Source: Porphyromonas sp. oral taxon 275
Lineage (GTDB): Bacteria > Bacteroidota > Bacteroidia > Bacteroidales > Porphyromonadaceae
Length of the DNA: 64,000 nucleotides
Direction of reading: 5' to 3'
Assembly (NCBI RefSeq): GCF_018127745.1
Contig: NZ_CP072333.1
Coordinates: 186,001 to 250,000 of the forward strand
Part shown: one piece after another, positions 62,624 through 64,000 of the stretch
Numbering within the stretch: the first letter of the stretch is position 1
Layout of the letters: each line of letters begins with the position of its first letter
Translations under genes and position numbers: made by a program
The notes under the pieces: model-generated
The model's database searches: none
Told to the model about the DNA's origin: nothing
What the model saw: only the letters and a program-made list of their open reading frames with translations

Positions 62624-64000
62624 ATGAAAAGTCTTACGACTTCGCTCCTGCTCTTTGTGGGGGCAACGGGTGTGGCCTCTGCTGCAGGGCATCCCACCTT
62701 CGCAGACTCCATTCGCCACATCGATAGCGTGCTCATCACGGCACGTGCGCGCCAGGAGATCAGCATCAACCCGCTGGGCGTGCCCGAGCGCAAGGTGCCG
62801 ATGACGATCAATAAGGTCTCGGGCGTGACGCTCCAGCAGCGTGCCATCACGCAGCTCGGGGACGCCCTGCGCTTCACCCCCGCGGTGCAGAACCGCAAGA
62901 CCTATGGCGCCTTCAACGAGATCGCCGTCCGTGGCTTCAACCGCGCCGTCTATATGGTCGACGGCGTGCGTGACGAGCGCTCCATGGTCAACTCCAATCC
63001 CTTCATCAACCTCTACAACGTAGAGCGCATCGAGGTCCTCAAGGGCCCCGCCTCTGTCCTCTATGGCTATGCCAATGCTGGGGGGATCATCAACGTCGTG
63101 CGTCGCGCTCCGAGCGATAGCCTCACCCTCGGGGCTCACCTGCGCTACGGCAGCCTCGGCTACTACGACCTCGGCGTGCACGCAGGCGGCCAGCTGGCGC
63201 GCGGGCTCAACATCTACGCAGGGGGCTTCCACGCGGGCGGCGACCAGTGGCGTCATACCCAGGATACGCAGAATAGCCTCTTCACGGCGCTGAGCTACAC
63301 CAAGGGCGCGCATAGCTTCGTCCTCCGCCTTGAGGGCTTCTACGACTACTTCGGTACGGAGACGGGGCTGCCCGCACTGATGCCTGCCGATATGTACCGC
63401 GTCAGTGATGACCAGCTCTTCGCTCGTAAGGACGAGCTGCGTCCTGGCCTCGACCGCAGCTGGCGCTACAATGACCAGTCGGACTTCATGTACCACAGCG
63501 GCGCTAATGCCTCGCTCAAGTGGACCTACAACTTCGGCTCGGGCTGGCGTCTCTCCGACTACCTCTCCGGTAGCTACGACGACATCGACTACTTCAGCAC
63601 CGAGACCATGAGCTGGCCTACGAGCCGCACGGCAGGGGCTAAGTACGGCTACTACAGCAAGGCCGCCGACGGGACGAAGACCTACTACGACCTGGATCAC
63701 CTCATCTACGACAGCAACCTGCGCTTCTCCCACATCACGCAGATCATGCAGAACACGCTGGACCTGACGGGCAGCTTCGCCCTCGGCTCTATCGTCAACA
63801 ACCTGCGTCTGGGCTACAGCACGACCTACATGCACCGCACGAGCTACTCGGGCTACAACGATGATGACATCTGGGGCCCAAGCCGTAGCATCGACGCTGC
63901 TGGTGAGGTCGTCTACCCCCAGGGACGCGTCCTCAACCCCGACTTCAACGGTGGGCTAATGAGCAAGTTCAGCCAGGCCAGCCCCAACCGCACCTGGGTG
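62624..64000 (+). CDS. TonB-dependent siderophore-type receptor, cut by the window edge
   Basis: An open frame starts at ATG 62624 and runs 459 codons to the window end. A signal peptide is followed by a plug: MTINKVSGVTLQQRAI, LGDALRFTPAVQNRKT, IAVRGFNRAVYMVDGVRDER and IEVLKGPASVLYGYANAGGI. These match the siderophore-receptor branch (FhuA/FpvA-like), which imports ferric chelates or haem-like compounds. The start of the barrel follows. No N-terminal signalling domain is seen. A long antisense frame over it is a shadow. Confidence 0.9.
   Translation, partial: MKSLTTSLLLFVGATGVASAAGHPTFADSIRHIDSVLITARARQEISINPLGVPERKVPMTINKVSGVTLQQRAITQLGDALRFTPAVQNRKTYGAFNEIAVRGFNRAVYMVDGVRDERSMVNSNPFINLYNVERIEVLKGPASVLYGYANAGGIINVVRRAPSDSLTLGAHLRYGSLGYYDLGVHAGGQLARGLNIYAGGFHAGGDQWRHTQDTQNSLFTALSYTKGAHSFVLRLEGFYDYFGTETGLPALMPADMYRVSDDQLFARKDELRPGLDRSWRYNDQSDFMYHSGANASLKWTYNFGSGWRLSDYLSGSYDDIDYFSTETMSWPTSRTAGAKYGYYSKAADGTKTYYDLDHLIYDSNLRFSHITQIMQNTLDLTGSFALGSIVNNLRLGYSTTYMHRTSYSGYNDDDIWGPSRSIDAAGEVVYPQGRVLNPDFNGGLMSKFSQASPNRTWV

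Noticed and set aside
62591..63835. A 414-codon open frame antisense to the siderophore-type receptor
   Set aside because: It is a mirror of a strongly supported TonB receptor on the other strand; the peptide is Val/Ala/Glu-rich with no domains, as expected in GC-rich DNA.

Overview
The window looks like chromosomal DNA of a GC-rich member of the genus Porphyromonas (Bacteroidales). The evidence is the gene set: a RagA/SusC-RagB/SusD pair, a PorE-type type IX secretion lipoprotein, DUF5020 and Porin_10-type outer-membrane proteins, an M64 peptidase, many TonB receptors, and Bacteroidota-style promoters (TANNTTTG at -7 and TTG-like at -33) with no Shine-Dalgarno sites. The species cannot be named from the sequence alone. 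No transposase, integrase, rRNA or CRISPR array was found.

Layout: 0-7.2 kb holds the edge of a foreign-looking gene, an M16 protease, and a nucleobase-transport cluster (two permeases around a Tsx-like outer-membrane channel). 7.8-15.9 kb is a minus-strand housekeeping block: a coiled-coil protein, a small exported protein, kdsA, miaA, guaB, ribBA and an LptF/G permease. Two tandem tRNA-Val genes, a nested-palindrome intergenic region, rpmE2, an amidinotransferase-fold enzyme and a thioredoxin lipoprotein follow. 19.4-25.1 kb is a minus-strand group (DUF2520, nitroreductase, solute-binding protein, putative porin, zinc-type CDF exporter). 25.5-28.1 kb is an accessory segment with a low-GC P-loop gene and a tannase-type hydrolase flanked by two diverged copies of the polA 3' end. 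DNA metabolism genes follow (polA, an AddB-like nuclease, recJ, recQ), with a TPR protein, an MFS transporter and a DUF4919-like protein between them. After tRNA-Leu come porE and queE, then fhs with a perfect 676-bp tandem duplication of its 5' part. 48.5-53.3 kb is a four-gene operon built around a ZnuD-like TonB receptor with a small His/Cys membrane protein and two lipoproteins, probably a metal-acquisition module. The end carries an M64 peptidase, panE, a zinc alcohol dehydrogenase, a SusCD pair and the start of a siderophore-type TonB receptor.

The most striking unexplained structure is a set of non-coding arrays with an exact 22-bp period. Seven intergenic loci carry 4-5 units of a TGAGGGATATCAGTCAG-like sequence; in most of them one end unit is a near-perfect palindrome (TGAGGGATATCCCTCA). 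Two further loci carry five units of an AT-rich palindrome (GTTATATAAC-like) at exactly the same 22-bp period, bounded by inverted repeats. Four of the seven GC-type arrays and one of the two AT-type arrays lie between divergent genes. Two helical turns per unit suggests binding sites for a multimeric protein along one DNA face.
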